Shown piece by piece: positions 15,284 through 15,354 of a DNA stretch of 15,354 bases. The stretch comes from Euperipatoides rowelli (lineage: Eukaryota > Onychophora > Udeonychophora > Euonychophora > Peripatopsidae). How positions within the stretch are numbered: position 1 is the stretch's first letter; each line of letters starts with the position of its first letter. The position numbers and the translations under genes were made by a program. Below the pieces are notes generated by a model. It did no database searches. It worked only from the letters and a program-made list of their open reading frames with translations, and was not told the DNA's origin. Location of the stretch: NCBI GenBank assembly GCA_003024985.2, contig PXIH01S0006191.1. The stretch is one strand, 5' to 3'.

Positions 15284-15354
15284 CGCACAGTACACGGACA
15301 TCAAACATTTTCTAAAAATAGTTCCTAAATGGCGCTGTTACTGGCTTTGGAACA
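15284..15354. repeat. partial copy of the 180-bp repeat, cut by the window end
   Basis: The sequence from about 15284 (agtacacggacatcaaacat) through atagttcctaaatggcgctg and ctggctttggaaca matches the unit of the tandem repeat at 8234-8680, same orientation, about 6.7 kb away. It holds the CTCF-like core at 15325-15336 with one changed base. Confidence 0.85.

Noticed and set aside
1-15354. tRNA or rRNA genes
   Set aside because: No cloverleaf with a GTTCRA-type T arm and no conserved rRNA core sequence was seen on either strand.

Overview
The window looks like non-coding, repeat-dominated nuclear DNA from an AT-rich invertebrate animal. The reasons are the long A/T tracts, three families of APE-type non-LTR retrotransposon (LINE), foldback elements (MITEs), microsatellites, general scarcity of CpG and spliceosomal-type splice signals. 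An arthropod is my best guess, mainly from the repeat content; I cannot name a species. There are no operons, ribosome binding sites, CRISPR arrays, rRNAs or tRNAs. One ambiguous base (N) lies at 2871.

Left part (1-4375) is a nest of dead transposons. A cysteine-rich decayed reading frame (689-937) has no family I recognise. Next is a plus-strand piece of an RTE-type reverse transcriptase (about 1030-1230). A different LINE follows on the minus strand (about 1440-3795); its endonuclease motifs GDFN and SDHN, RT motifs GVPQGS and FIDD, and C-terminal LEYC are still readable. A 204-bp foldback element flanked by TTAA sits inside it (2733-2944). More plus-strand RTE sequence follows (about 3796-4375). 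The simplest history is an RTE copy split by the minus-strand LINE, which was itself split by the foldback element.

Middle part (4376-9178) is mostly spacer and satellite: purine tracts with three 11-base G/C runs, an 82-bp repeat in three copies, an 88-base near-perfect hairpin, a 28-bp duplication, another foldback element (7991-8190), and a roughly 180-bp repeat (8234-8680) that carries a CTCF-like core and recurs at the right edge of the window. The only part that looks like a host gene is around 7020-7575. It has a CpG-rich promoter with NRF1-like sites. On the minus strand this leads into a 20-codon first exon resembling a mitochondrial presequence, ending in a textbook CAG|GTAAGT donor. 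The downstream exons are uncertain.

Right part (9419-15354) begins with a decayed reading frame (9419-9970) that may be a tyrosine-recombinase remnant. A long degenerate plus-strand LINE of the CR1/Jockey superfamily follows (about 10224-14345). It has a Leu-rich 2A-like peptide (GDIEINPGP), an ORF1-like coiled coil and RNA-binding region, an APE endonuclease, a reverse transcriptase with intact YADD but a lost motif-A aspartate, and a 3' end with small hairpins and an AATAAA-type tail. Every element copy here carries stops and frameshifts, so none is autonomously active.
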